Part shown: piece after piece, positions 24,755 to 32,939 of the stretch
Numbering within the stretch: position 1 is the first letter of the stretch
Layout: each line of letters begins with the position of its first letter
NCBI GenBank assembly: GCA_017417465.1
Contig: JAFPZD010000083.1
Span: 18,486-82,485 of the forward strand
Length of the DNA: 64,000 nt
Source of the DNA: Prevotella sp.
GTDB lineage: Bacteria; Bacteroidota; Bacteroidia; Bacteroidales; Bacteroidaceae
Direction: 5' to 3'
Program-made: the position numbers and the translations under genes
The notes under the pieces: model-generated
What the model saw: the letters and a program-made list of their open reading frames with translations, nothing else
The model's database searches: none
Told to the model about the DNA's origin: nothing

Positions 24755-26778
24755 TGATAGAGTCGATAAAAGCGATTAACATGAGACCAAATCATCTAAT
24801 TGTTTCACTGCTGCTGCTCGGCCTGTGCAGCATCGCCCGTGGCCAGACTGGCTATTACTGGTTCGACGAGGACTTCGGCGACCGGACGGCGTCGAGCGTC
24901 AGCAACGGCACCATCAACGTGGACGTTTCCGGACTATCTACGGGCTTCCACACCCTGCGCTACTTCTACCGTTCGCGCCAGGGTGAACCGTCGTCCACCT
25001 ACTCGAAGGGCTTCTTCGTCCAGAGAGAGATGAAAGGCGTGAAGGCCGAGTACTGGTTCGACAGCAACTATGCCGGGCGCGTCACCACCTCGACGGTCAG
25101 CGGCGCTATGAGCGTCAACGTCTCGACGCTTTCGAACGGCATGCACACGTTGCACTACCAGCAGATCAGCTCTTCGGGCGTGCCGTCGTCCGTCTACAGC
25201 CATCCGTTCTTCGTACAGAAGGAGGCCAAAGGCGTGAAGGCTGAGTACTGGTTCGACAGCAACTACGCCGGGCGTGTCAACACGACCACCGTCAGCGGTC
25301 CCATCAGCATCGACGTTTCTGCCCTGCCTACAGGCATGCACACCCTGCACTACCAGCAGCTCGACGCTACGGGCGCGCCGACGTCTGTCTACTCCTGCGC
25401 GTTCTTTGCCCAGAAAGTGGCCAAAGGCGTGAAGGCGGAATACTGGTTCGACAGCGACTATGCCGGGCGTGTAAATACCACTACCGTCAGCGGCACGATG
25501 ACCATCGATGCCTCGGCGCTGAAGACCGGCATGCACACCCTGCACTACCAGCAGCTCGACGCTACGGGTGCGCCGACGTCTGTCTACTCCTGCGCGTTCT
25601 TTGCCCAGAAAGTGGCCAAAGGCGTGAAGGCCGAGTACTGGTTCGACAGCGACTATGCCGGGCGTGTAAATACCACTACCGTCAGCGGCACGATGACCAT
25701 CGATGCCTCGGCCCTGAAGACCGGCATGCACGCCCTGCACTACCAGCAGCTCGACGCAACGGGTGCGCCGACGTCTGTCTACTCATGCGCGTTCTTCGTG
25801 CAGAAGGAGGTGAAAGCCACGAAAGCCGAGTACTGGTTCGACGGCAACTACGACGCTCGCCGACCGTTAGGCATATCGTCCATGCAGACCATCGACCTCT
25901 CTACCCTCAGTGCCGGCTTCCACGCCCTGCACTATCAGGCTCTCTCGTCAGAGGGCACACCGACAAGCGTCTACACGAAGCTGTTCTGGATTCCTGCCAG
26001 CGCCGCGCCGATTTCCTCTTACCACTACTGGGTGAACGACCTGACGGACAAGATGAAGTCGGTCACGCTGGCCACTCCCACCCTGCCGTGGAAACTCACA
26101 ACGGCGTTCGACGTGCCCACAGCACCCATCCGCACGCAGAAGTTCCACTTCGAGGTGCTCGACGACAACACGCCGATGGTCTACGCCAAGAACACGTTCA
26201 ACCTCGTGCTGGCCGGTACCGACGGCACCAGCACCCGCGTAGAGCACGACTATGTGGACTATCGCACCGGCGAACAGGTCTATGCCAAGCTCCTCGCCCA
26301 CGGCGAACAGCGGACGGTTGACATCACCGGCTACCTGCAATGGTTCCGCGTCAGCGTGACGCGTGGCGACAGCATCGCCTTCCGTGCCAACCGCAACTGC
26401 ACGATGCACCTGTTCTCGCCGACTGGCGAACAGCTCTGGGAGGTCAGCGGCGACGCCGCCAAGAAGTGGAACGGAACGCACGCGACACAGAGCGGTTCGT
26501 ACTACATGGTGCTGCACGACGTGACCGACAGCGGTGCCACCGATGTCATGGTAAGCTACTACTGGGAGGGCACGCCCGCCCTGGACGGCGACGTCAACGC
26601 TGACGGCAGCGTCGGCATCGGCGACATCGTGGCGGTGACGAACGTCATGGCTGGCATAACCAACGATGCTGACACCGTGGCCCGTGCCGACGTCAACGGC
26701 GACGGCAGCGTGGGTATTGGCGACATCGTGGCCATCACGAACATCATGGCCGGACAGGCGACGGCACGGCAACAGTAG
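24754..26778 (+). CDS. Secreted repeat protein with C-terminal dockerin-like domain
   Basis: 674 residues. The TAATG overlap favours ATG 24754, but the ATG at 24781 (MRPNHLIVSLLLLGLCS) would give a shorter signal peptide. Residues about 30-420 are six 65-residue repeats (AEYWFDSNYAGRV ... HTLHYQQ ... SVYS), then a beta-rich domain (about 425-600) with GEQVYAKLLAHGEQRTVDI, like pre-peptidase C-terminal folds. Residues about 610-670 are two DVNxDGxVGIGDIVAxTNxMAG units, which match the calcium-binding loops of type I dockerins. The protein is probably exported and anchored or assembled through this domain. No enzyme motif was found. Confidence 0.8.
   Translation: MIESIKAINMRPNHLIVSLLLLGLCSIARGQTGYYWFDEDFGDRTASSVSNGTINVDVSGLSTGFHTLRYFYRSRQGEPSSTYSKGFFVQREMKGVKAEYWFDSNYAGRVTTSTVSGAMSVNVSTLSNGMHTLHYQQISSSGVPSSVYSHPFFVQKEAKGVKAEYWFDSNYAGRVNTTTVSGPISIDVSALPTGMHTLHYQQLDATGAPTSVYSCAFFAQKVAKGVKAEYWFDSDYAGRVNTTTVSGTMTIDASALKTGMHTLHYQQLDATGAPTSVYSCAFFAQKVAKGVKAEYWFDSDYAGRVNTTTVSGTMTIDASALKTGMHALHYQQLDATGAPTSVYSCAFFVQKEVKATKAEYWFDGNYDARRPLGISSMQTIDLSTLSAGFHALHYQALSSEGTPTSVYTKLFWIPASAAPISSYHYWVNDLTDKMKSVTLATPTLPWKLTTAFDVPTAPIRTQKFHFEVLDDNTPMVYAKNTFNLVLAGTDGTSTRVEHDYVDYRTGEQVYAKLLAHGEQRTVDITGYLQWFRVSVTRGDSIAFRANRNCTMHLFSPTGEQLWEVSGDAAKKWNGTHATQSGSYYMVLHDVTDSGATDVMVSYYWEGTPALDGDVNADGSVGIGDIVAVTNVMAGITNDADTVARADVNGDGSVGIGDIVAITNIMAGQATARQQ
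24841..26010 (+). repeat. Six 195-bp tandem coding repeats
   Basis: Units start near 24841, 25036, 25231, 25426, 25621 and 25816, each 65 codons. Units 4 and 5 (25426-25815) are almost identical in DNA, including synonymous sites, showing a recent duplication. Units 1 and 6 are the most diverged. Confidence 0.9.
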
Positions 26779-26810
26779 CCGTGTTGCTGACCGGAAAGAA
26801 GTAAATGGCA

Positions 26811-26844
26811 GGGAGTTTGCAGTGGCAAACTCCCCGCTTTTTTT
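26811..26844 (+). terminator. Intrinsic terminator
   Basis: GGGAGTTTGC (26811-26820), loop AGTG, GCAAACTCCC (26825-26834), then CGC and seven T. It ends the transcript of the two secreted-protein genes. Confidence 0.85.
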
Positions 26845-26995
26845 GTCTGCGACGCACGCGAATGGGCGTGAATAGAACGCGAATGGTCGTGAATTATTAT
26901 TTTCGGACATTTACGTTTCATTCGCGGATATTCGCGTGCGCCGCAGGCAAAAAAAACTAGCGTACGCACATTCTTGTAGAACCATTTGTACAATA

Positions 26996-27046
26996 CCTTT
27001 CACCGCCGACGGAACCGTCTGAATGACAGCCGTCTGCGGTGAAGGG
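26996..27046. repeat. 17-bp stem inverted repeat
   Basis: CCTTTCACCGCCGACGG and CCGTCTGCGGTGAAGGG pair with two mismatched or wobble positions around a 17-nt loop. It lies between convergent genes in a 396-bp gap. It may be a terminator for the minus-strand VapE gene, though the T run is weak. Upstream, 26845-26940 holds CGCGAATGGGCGTGAAT-type short repeats. Confidence 0.6.
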
Positions 27047-27069
27047 TTTAAAGATGAAGATCGGACCCT

Positions 27070-27166
27070 CTGTAGGGAATCTTGCTTGTCCACTCGGCTT
27101 TGCCGCTTGCTACCAGCGGGACGCAAGAAATTCCGAATCGGCAACGGCGGGGAACGGCGCCACGCG
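27070..27166. repeat. Dispersed element (copy C)
   Basis: It shares TGTAGGGAATCTTGCTTGTC and AATTCCGAATCGG with the element at 23052-23085, and contains CTCGGCTTTGCCGC, which in copy A is part of an inverted repeat. It ends 8 bp before the VapE stop. Confidence 0.6.
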
Positions 27167-27174
27167 GAATAGGC

Positions 27175-28470
27175 TCATAGGGCTACGACGCGATAGGCGT
27201 TGCCGAGGTGCTGGTGGTCACGGGGGATGGCCAGGCGTGTCAGCATGCGGCCGAACGAGGTGACCGACTCCTGGCGCAGCAGCGAGGGGGCGTGGCGACG
27301 GAGCATCTCCATGATCTGGGCGGCCGAGAGGCTCTGGTACTGCTCGTCGGCGTTCTCAGGACGGCGGAAGAACTGGCGGAAGAGCTGTTCCAGCGGCGTC
27401 AGGCGGTAGTAGGGCTGGTTAGCGCGCTGCATCTCAGCCTCCTCGTCCTTGGTAAACCAATAGCGGGCGCCCGTCTCCACCTCATGGATGAGCTGTGCGT
27501 AGAGCTGGTCGTGGTCGATGCCGTCAACGTCGATAGGCCCGTCGGGCTCAATGATGAGGAAGCGGCGCGAACCGGTGCGGTCGGTGAGCACGTGGCGCTC
27601 GTTGCTGGTTCCGACGAACGAGGCGATGCGCGGCAGCTGGTTGAAGTTGGTCTTGTAGGCCTTGACGAACGACGGGCGCAGTGTCTGCATCAGCGTCTTC
27701 AGGTCGGGCAGCTTCTTGACGGGCAACTTGTCGAACTCGTCGATGTTGATGATGGCGAACTCCACGAGCTTGCGCTCGGCATTGCCCTTCGTGGTGAGTG
27801 CAAAGTCGTCAGTGTAGTACTGCTCCAGCGCCTCGGGCAGCAGCTGGTGGAGAAAGGTGCTCTTCTGCAGCCCCTGCTGCGGACTGATGAGCAGCAGCAT
27901 CACGGCGTTGGCATGGATGGTGTCGAGGCTCAGCCACTGAGCCACCATGGCACGCAGCCAGACGGGCAGCAGGCGGCGGCAGTAGTCGCCCGTGCTGACG
28001 CGGCAGGCCAGCTCGTCGAGGCGGTCGTTGCCGTCCCACGTGCCACGCACCTGTGCCAGGTAGTCGGCCACGGGATGGTAGTCGAGGGCCATCGCGCTGC
28101 GAATGCGCTGTGTGACAAGGCTTTTCAGACAGTAGACGTGCCCCTCGTCCTGCACCTGGTTCATGATGGTGTTCAGCTGGCGGTCGTCGACGGGGAACCA
28201 CGGCCCACCGTCGGCACGGCGGCGCATCTCGTAGCTGTCGCGCACCACGTTGTGGCGGAACTCGTAGGTCTGATCCACGTAGGCGGTCATCTCGCGGATG
28301 GGGCGCAGGAAGGCCTCCTTGCGCTGTTCGTAACGCGAAGCGCTGTCAGCCGTGTGGGCTTTCTGCGCCAACTCTGCCTGCTGGCGAAGGGCATCGTTCT
28401 GCGCTTCAAGGCGGGCGATGTAGGTGTTGCACTGCTGCAACTTCTCAGTAAGATTAAAAATGTTAAGCAT
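27175..28470 (-). CDS. VapE/VirE-type P-loop protein (primase-helicase-like, DUF3874)
   Basis: 431 residues, related to the virulence-associated E family found on phages and islands, whose core resembles SF3 helicases. An N-terminal coiled coil (about 5-50) precedes the ATPase domain. Walker A is LISPQQGLQKSTFLHQL, Walker B is FAIINIDEFDKLP, and a downstream Arg-finger region is TDRTGSRRFLIIE. A C-terminal winged-helix-like part (about 370-431) follows. It diverges from the HU-like gene; in Bacteroidales these two often travel together in mobile or capsule-linked cassettes (general knowledge). Exact role unknown. Confidence 0.82.
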   Translation of the reverse strand: MLNIFNLTEKLQQCNTYIARLEAQNDALRQQAELAQKAHTADSASRYEQRKEAFLRPIREMTAYVDQTYEFRHNVVRDSYEMRRRADGGPWFPVDDRQLNTIMNQVQDEGHVYCLKSLVTQRIRSAMALDYHPVADYLAQVRGTWDGNDRLDELACRVSTGDYCRRLLPVWLRAMVAQWLSLDTIHANAVMLLLISPQQGLQKSTFLHQLLPEALEQYYTDDFALTTKGNAERKLVEFAIINIDEFDKLPVKKLPDLKTLMQTLRPSFVKAYKTNFNQLPRIASFVGTSNERHVLTDRTGSRRFLIIEPDGPIDVDGIDHDQLYAQLIHEVETGARYWFTKDEEAEMQRANQPYYRLTPLEQLFRQFFRRPENADEQYQSLSAAQIMEMLRRHAPSLLRQESVTSFGRMLTRLAIPRDHQHLGNAYRVVAL

Positions 28471-28512
28471 AGAAGTAAGAGGAATTATTTGTTTTGTGCC
28501 TTATTGGCGATG

Positions 28513-28543
28513 CAAAGATACAAAACGAAAAGCCCGTTTGCAA
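28513..28543 (-). promoter_or_regulatory. VapE promoter
   Basis: TATCTTTG on the minus strand (plus 28513-28520), 43 bp before the VapE start. Confidence 0.5.
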
Positions 28544-28647
28544 TACTTTGCATACTCAAATACGAGGGAGAACGGTCAAAAACCTTTTACCGAAGATTCA
28601 TGGGTCAAAACCATGGAATTAATCGTCTCAAAACGGCAGTTTGCCGT

Positions 28648-28733
28648 CTGCTGACGTAGGTCGGCAGATCTGCTGACGTTCGTCGGCAAATCTGCTGACC
28701 TTCGTCAGCAAATCTGCCGACCTACGTCAGCAG
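28648..28733. repeat. 31-bp arm inverted repeat made of four 22-bp units
   Basis: Left arm 28648-28678 starts CTGCTGACGTAGGTCGGCAG; the right arm 28703-28733 is its complement with one mismatch. The block is also four units of TCTGCTGACG(T/G)(A/T)(G/C)GTCGGCAA type. It lies in the 439-bp gap between the divergent VapE and HU-like promoters, where it could form a cruciform, insulate, or be bound by the HU-like protein (speculative). Confidence 0.85.
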
Positions 28734-28764
28734 AAAGAAAACCCGCATTTTATGACAATTATTC

Positions 28765-28795
28765 TTGGTCGTTCGGAAAATATTTCGTACCTTTG
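28765..28795 (+). promoter_or_regulatory. HU-like gene promoter
   Basis: TTG 28765-28767, 20-bp spacer, TACCTTTG 28788-28795. The leader of about 110 nt contains CTCCACAA repeats. Confidence 0.75.
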
Positions 28796-28909
28796 CAGCA
28801 GAATTACACAACGCGAGAGCCGGGCCAAGGACTCAGCAGCGTAGGCAGGTCTATCCTACTTTACCTCCTCAACTCCACAACTCCACAACTCCTCCAAAAC
28901 AGAACAAAC

Positions 28910-29566
28910 ATGAAGAATCATCACACCATCAAGTACCAGGTCCACCCCACCCCGATGAAAGAGGGTGACACCGTGCAGACCTACCACGTGCGGCGCTCGG
29001 TCGCGCAAGTGATTCACACCAACGAGCTGGCAGAGCACATCCAGCAGCACACGATGATCGACCGCGGCCTGCTGGAACTCGTCATGGAAAGACTGAAAAC
29101 GGAAATCGTCGAGCACCTGCTCGACAACAAGGACGTCCACCTCGACGGCATCGGGCGCTTCAGCCTGAGCCTCGGCACAAAACTGGTGCGCGACAGCGAC
29201 GACGGCCCCCTGCACCGCAAGACCTACACTGAGCCCGACGCACTGACGGCCCGCGAGGTGGTGGTCGACGGCGTCACCTTCGTACCCGACAAGACGATGC
29301 TCAGCCGCCTGCTTGACGGCGCCCAACACTTCGAGCGTGTCAAGCGCGACTACCAGCAGGACATTCCACGTGCCACCCTGCTGACGAAGCTCGCCGACTA
29401 CTGTGCCACCCACGGCAGTTTTACGCGTAACGCCTTCCAGCGCATCTTCGGCGTCTCCCGCTACCGCGCCCAGCAAATGCTCGACGACCTCGTCGGCGAG
29501 CCCTATCCCAAATACTACCGCGTGAAGGCCGGCACCGCCTACATCTACCGCAAGACTGGCACCTGA
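28910..29566 (+). CDS. HU-like DNA-binding protein (HU-HIG type)
   Basis: 218 residues from ATG 28910. Residues about 1-125 match the Bacteroidetes HU-like fold: YHVRRSVAQVIHTNELAEHI, then a helical pair and VHLDGIGRFSLSLGTK, the HU dimer strand. The C-terminal part (about 140-218) has LLTKLADYCATHGSFTRNAF and RYRAQQMLDDLV, a winged-helix-like segment often seen in this HU subfamily. An upstream in-frame extension is rejected because it covers the promoter leader. It diverges from the VapE gene. Confidence 0.8.
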   Translation: MKNHHTIKYQVHPTPMKEGDTVQTYHVRRSVAQVIHTNELAEHIQQHTMIDRGLLELVMERLKTEIVEHLLDNKDVHLDGIGRFSLSLGTKLVRDSDDGPLHRKTYTEPDALTAREVVVDGVTFVPDKTMLSRLLDGAQHFERVKRDYQQDIPRATLLTKLADYCATHGSFTRNAFQRIFGVSRYRAQQMLDDLVGEPYPKYYRVKAGTAYIYRKTGT

Positions 29567-29669
29567 CCGCCAACAATCCCTTCACCGCAACTACCTGCAA
29601 AGCAGCACCATTGCCCCAGTGTGAAGGGAGAAACTGCATCGACACAAAAGCAACAGCAACTACATCTGG

Positions 29670-29807
29670 CATCAGAGTGTTACGGACGAAGAACATGGCT
29701 TTCTGGGCGTCGCCATTTACCTTATCGATGATTCTGTGATGGTTAACACAAGGGATTCTGAATAGAATCTCGAAATCTTCAGCAACTTGCTGAAGATTTG
29801 CAAACAA
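29670..29807 (-). pseudogene. DUF1016 (YhcG-type nuclease) gene fragment
   Basis: The minus strand reads FEILFRIPCVNHHRIIDKVN then GDAQKAMFFVRNTL, closely matching LELLFSIPWTHHQKIIDKVN / GNAQKALFFVRKTI of the intact DUF1016 gene at 31723-32901. Everything downstream of this segment is missing. It keeps a 27-nt palindrome (29773-29799) in the position where the intact gene has one. It lies just downstream of higA and is a relic of a second DUF1016 copy. The rest of 29567-29669 shows nothing else. Confidence 0.8.
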
Positions 29808-29835
29808 TGGCCACAGACAAGTAGACAGGCAGGCG

Positions 29836-30165
29836 CTAAAGCATGGCAGCCACCTTCCTCAAACGTTTCAAGCGTTTCATGAAAGGCTTGTCCTGCTTAA
29901 TCTTCTGCAAATTGTAGTCGGTCTGCAGGCCCAGCCATATGCTGGCACTCGTGCCAAGCACTGCCTCCAACAGCAGGGCATACTCTATCGTGACAGGGCG
30001 CTTCCCATTCAGAATTTCGTTGAAGACGCTGTACGACACGCCCATCTGTCTCGACAGTTCCTTCTGCGTTATTCCCCGAGCCCGTATCTCGTCCTTAATC
30101 ATCTCGCCAGGATGTATCAGCTCCGAGGAATTAAGGTCATTGGCGAATCTCTTGTTCACAGCCAT
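29836..30165 (-). CDS. higA: HigA-type antitoxin (XRE HTH)
   Basis: 109-residue helix-turn-helix antitoxin that neutralises HigB and represses its own operon. It starts with the family motif IHPGEMIKDEIRARGITQKELSRQMGVS, the HTH, and continues FNEILNGKRPVTIEYALLLEAVLGTSASIWLGLQ, typical of HigA. It starts 8 bp after the higB stop, giving the toxin-first order usual for higBA. Confidence 0.92.
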   Translation of the reverse strand: MAVNKRFANDLNSSELIHPGEMIKDEIRARGITQKELSRQMGVSYSVFNEILNGKRPVTIEYALLLEAVLGTSASIWLGLQTDYNLQKIKQDKPFMKRLKRLRKVAAML

Positions 30166-30173
30166 AGTTATAT

Positions 30174-30491
30174 TTATTTATAGTGGTTTGACAATTCTAA
30201 TATGTTGCACACAGTGATGACAGACTCATTGCCAGCCTCTTCAATGGAAAATTCAACCCGGTACTGGTCGTTTGCTTTAACAGAGAATCGTCCCTCCTTG
30301 TCACCATGTAAAGCCTCAAAGTGCAAAGACTTGAAAGGGAACAACTCCTCTATTCTGCCGGCCTGGCAGAGATACTTGACCGCCTTCTGATAGCCCCTTA
30401 CTATCTGCGGCTGAAACCGATACTTCTTATTTCGGCATCTGCCAACAGTATAGAGCTCCTCCAGATAATCCTCATTAAATGTGACCTTCAT
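30174..30491 (-). CDS. higB: HigB-type toxin (RelE/ParE fold)
   Basis: 105-residue predicted ribosome-dependent mRNA endonuclease. It has a RelE-like strand order, with FEALHGDKEGRFSVKANDQYRVEF resembling the HigB core and a C-terminal ITVCNILELSNHYK. Paired with higA directly downstream. A -7 box at 30515-30522 gives a leader of about 20 nt. Confidence 0.88.
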   Translation of the reverse strand: MKVTFNEDYLEELYTVGRCRNKKYRFQPQIVRGYQKAVKYLCQAGRIEELFPFKSLHFEALHGDKEGRFSVKANDQYRVEFSIEEAGNESVITVCNILELSNHYK

Positions 30492-30514
30492 CCGCCGTCA
30501 TATTTCTTTCGGTG

Positions 30515-30522
30515 CAAAGGTA
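30515..30522 (-). promoter_or_regulatory. higBA -7 box
   Basis: TACCTTTG on the minus strand, 24 bp before the higB ATG; likely the autoregulated promoter. Confidence 0.6.
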
Positions 30523-30595
30523 CAACTTTTTTTTGAAATCCGCAAATTGTCGAATCATTTTTTGAGTATTTGCGACAATCACCCCAAAACTGCGA

Positions 30596-30629
30596 CGGCA
30601 GCTACAGTCGCATTGGACTGTAGCTGCCG
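30596..30629 (-). terminator. 14-bp perfect stem terminator
   Basis: CGGCAGCTACAGTC, 6-nt loop, exact complement. It lies just after the stop of the minus-strand gene at 30656, followed on that strand by a GTTTTG stretch. Confidence 0.65.
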
Positions 30630-30655
30630 CTGCTGTTTATAGATGTCGCTGTCTA

Positions 30656-31720
30656 TCAATTACCGGTACGGCTAAGCGACTTGACCTGTATCGTCCACCA
30701 GTTTGTGCCCGCCTTCTCTGAATACATGCCCATGCGGAGTGTTCCGTCGGTCACCTTTGCCGTCAGTGTATACTCGTCACTGACTGTGAACTCCGTGCCG
30801 ATATGTACTGGAATATACAGCATCGTGTCGTTGGCAAAGAGATACACCATATCCATCTGGCCTTCCGTGGCATCTGAAGAGAATCCGCGCCCATCAGTGT
30901 AGTATGCATTGGCGTAAAGCTCCACCTTATAGGTGCCGTTGGGGAGTCCCGTCAGTGTCTGCTCCAATACGGTGCCTGTCATATAAACAGCATGGATATA
31001 ATACTCTGCCAACGGTGTCGTCCGTCCGTCGCTCGTGGTCACCTCCGGAGCCGCCCAGTCAACCATACCGTTGCCACCCCAAGAGCTTGCATCCAGATTC
31101 ACTTGATCTGTAAATTCAATGCCGCCACTACCACCGATTCCAGCCATGATGTTCGTGATGGCCACAATGTCGCCAATGCCTACCATGCCGTCGTCGTTCA
31201 CGTCGGCACGCCTTTGTAAGGCTGCATCATTAGCGATACCTGCCATGACGTTCGTCACGGCCACGATGTCGCCGATGCCCACTACGCCGTCGCTGTTCAC
31301 ATCGCCAACGATATCGGTCACCGCTACGAACTGAGCGGTAAAGCTCTTGTTGCCATCGACGGTGATAGTCCGGGGATTATCAATATCCCCGTCGCTCCAT
31401 TTGGAGAACTCATAGCCCGCATTGGCGATGGCGTTGAGTTCTACAGTAGCGCCTTTGGCGTAGGTACCACCGCCAGTCACCGTACCACTACCCGAAGGCG
31501 TGACGGCAGTGGTGATGGTATAGGTTTCTGACGTGGCACCCGTCACCGTCTTTTTGAGGCGGTTGCCAAGGGCATCGTAGGTATAATTCACTGTTACACC
31601 GTTTTCATACAGCACCTTTACTAACCGGTAGTTGCTGTCGTAGGTGTAAGTCTGGGCAAATGTCTGCAGGGTTGCAAACAGGAGTGCCAGGGTATAAAAT
31701 AATCTTCGTTTCATATTCAT
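30656..31720 (-). CDS. Mosaic secreted protein: RHS/YD, InlB-type repeat, dockerin-like, C-terminal beta domain
   Basis: 354 residues with a signal peptide (1-22). Residues about 24-60 are YD-type repeats (YTYDSNYRLVKVLYENG, YTYDALGNRLKK), the hallmark of RHS proteins. Residues about 66-135 are an InlB B-repeat-like domain (GYEFSKWSDGDIDNP). Residues about 139-197 are two DVNxDGxVGIGDIVAxTNxMAG dockerin-type loops, and about 200-354 form a carbohydrate-binding-like beta domain. The dockerin motif is internal, not terminal. The ATG is 2 bp after the DUF1016 stop. Function unknown; surface display is plausible. Confidence 0.75.
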   Translation of the reverse strand: MNMKRRLFYTLALLFATLQTFAQTYTYDSNYRLVKVLYENGVTVNYTYDALGNRLKKTVTGATSETYTITTAVTPSGSGTVTGGGTYAKGATVELNAIANAGYEFSKWSDGDIDNPRTITVDGNKSFTAQFVAVTDIVGDVNSDGVVGIGDIVAVTNVMAGIANDAALQRRADVNDDGMVGIGDIVAITNIMAGIGGSGGIEFTDQVNLDASSWGGNGMVDWAAPEVTTSDGRTTPLAEYYIHAVYMTGTVLEQTLTGLPNGTYKVELYANAYYTDGRGFSSDATEGQMDMVYLFANDTMLYIPVHIGTEFTVSDEYTLTAKVTDGTLRMGMYSEKAGTNWWTIQVKSLSRTGN

Positions 31721-31722
31721 TT

Positions 31723-32901
31723 CTACTTTTTTGTTCCTAATTGTTCCATTTTATTCAGGCCTTGCTCAATTTCCTCTTCTGTCGGCAGCTTGTCTTGCAG
31801 TTCTTCGGGCAATTGTTTTCGGGTCAGTTCGTACTCAGAGACACCAATGGGCGTGCTAATACGCGACAGGGCATAGCGTGCCATGACGGTGTTTTTTTCC
31901 TTGCATATCAACAAACCAATTGCAGGACTTTCCACCGGTGTGTTCAGTAACTCATCAACCATCGCCGTATAGCCAGCCAACTGTCCGATGTCGGGGAAGT
32001 CGAATTCCGTCACCTTCACCTCGATAACACAATAGCGATGGAGAGGGACGATGTAGAACAACAGGTCTACATATTTATCCTTTCCTCCTGCCGACAGACG
32101 ATACTCGCGGCCAACAAATGAGAAACCTTTGCCCAACTCCAACAGGAACTGGGTCAGCTTGCTCGTCAATTCGTCCTTAAGTTCCTTTTCAGAGTACTCC
32201 TCGTTCAACTGGACAAACTCAAAGCGGTACGGGTCTTTGAAATACTCCTGCGCCAAATCGCCCTCAGGTTTCGGCATGGTCGTAGCAAAGTTGGTGAGTG
32301 CCGCCCCCTCACGCTCATAGAGGTCAGTAGAAAGGAAGTTCACCAGCATACCGCGCCCCCAGTTGTTCTCAATGGTCTTACGGACGAAGAACAGGGCTTT
32401 CTGAGCATTGCCATTCACCTTATCTATGATTTTCTGATGATGCGTCCAAGGTATGCTGAACAGCAGTTCCAAATCGTCGGCAAGTTGCCGACGATTTGGA
32501 TCATCGGTTTTCCCAACTAGTTGTTGGGAATTTAACAAATCGAATTCGTCCACATGTTGTGGATGGTTTACTTCCTCGGAATCGTCGGCAAGTTGCCGAC
32601 GATTTGACAATAGCGGTTTATATAGTCTATAAAAATATGTAGCATATTTAAGACTAGTTGGTGCAAACCCTTTTTTCTTGTTCAGAGCCAGCGACAAATC
32701 ACGGCTCAGATTCTCGTAGAAGTGCGAGCCGTAGCGGTTGTCGTACTGCCGCTCGGTGATGTCCTTGCCGACGGACCAGTAGAAGCGTAGCATCTCGCTG
32801 TTCACCTTCACCGCCGCCTTTATCTGGCTTTGGCGGTAACGGCTGCTCAGCTCCGTTATCCAGGCAAGGTATTCTTTATCTATGGTTTTTATCGGTTCCA
32901 T
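31723..32901 (-). CDS. DUF1016 (YhcG-type) PDDEXK nuclease-domain protein
   Basis: 392 residues. The N-terminal DUF1016 helical domain (about 1-150) shows RQSQIKAAVKVNSEMLRFYW and the C-terminal PDDEXK-like domain shows DKYVDLLFYIVPLHRYCVIEVKV, with Asp and ExK as putative catalytic residues. Biological role is not settled for the family; a defence or transposon-related function is only a possibility. Residues about 100-144 form a variable insert encoded by several palindromes (RRQLADD twice, NSQQLVGK, HPQHVDE). A related fragment survives near 29.7 kb. It sits among higBA and RHS genes, an accessory setting. Confidence 0.8.
   Translation of the reverse strand: MEPIKTIDKEYLAWITELSSRYRQSQIKAAVKVNSEMLRFYWSVGKDITERQYDNRYGSHFYENLSRDLSLALNKKKGFAPTSLKYATYFYRLYKPLLSNRRQLADDSEEVNHPQHVDEFDLLNSQQLVGKTDDPNRRQLADDLELLFSIPWTHHQKIIDKVNGNAQKALFFVRKTIENNWGRGMLVNFLSTDLYEREGAALTNFATTMPKPEGDLAQEYFKDPYRFEFVQLNEEYSEKELKDELTSKLTQFLLELGKGFSFVGREYRLSAGGKDKYVDLLFYIVPLHRYCVIEVKVTEFDFPDIGQLAGYTAMVDELLNTPVESPAIGLLICKEKNTVMARYALSRISTPIGVSEYELTRKQLPEELQDKLPTEEEIEQGLNKMEQLGTKK
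32471..32604. repeat. In-frame palindrome array in the DUF1016 gene
   Basis: Four palindromes: 32471-32497 (AAATCGTCGGCAA, G, complement), 32511-32529 (TCCCAAC/GTTGGGA), 32549-32563 (TCCACA/TGTGGA) and 32580-32604 (AATCGTCGGCAA, G, complement). The first and last share the same core. Spacing is 12-20 nt, all in the reading frame. Confidence 0.85.
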
Positions 32902-32939
32902 ATCTTGCTCATTTTATATCACGTTAAAGTGGAGTCGAA

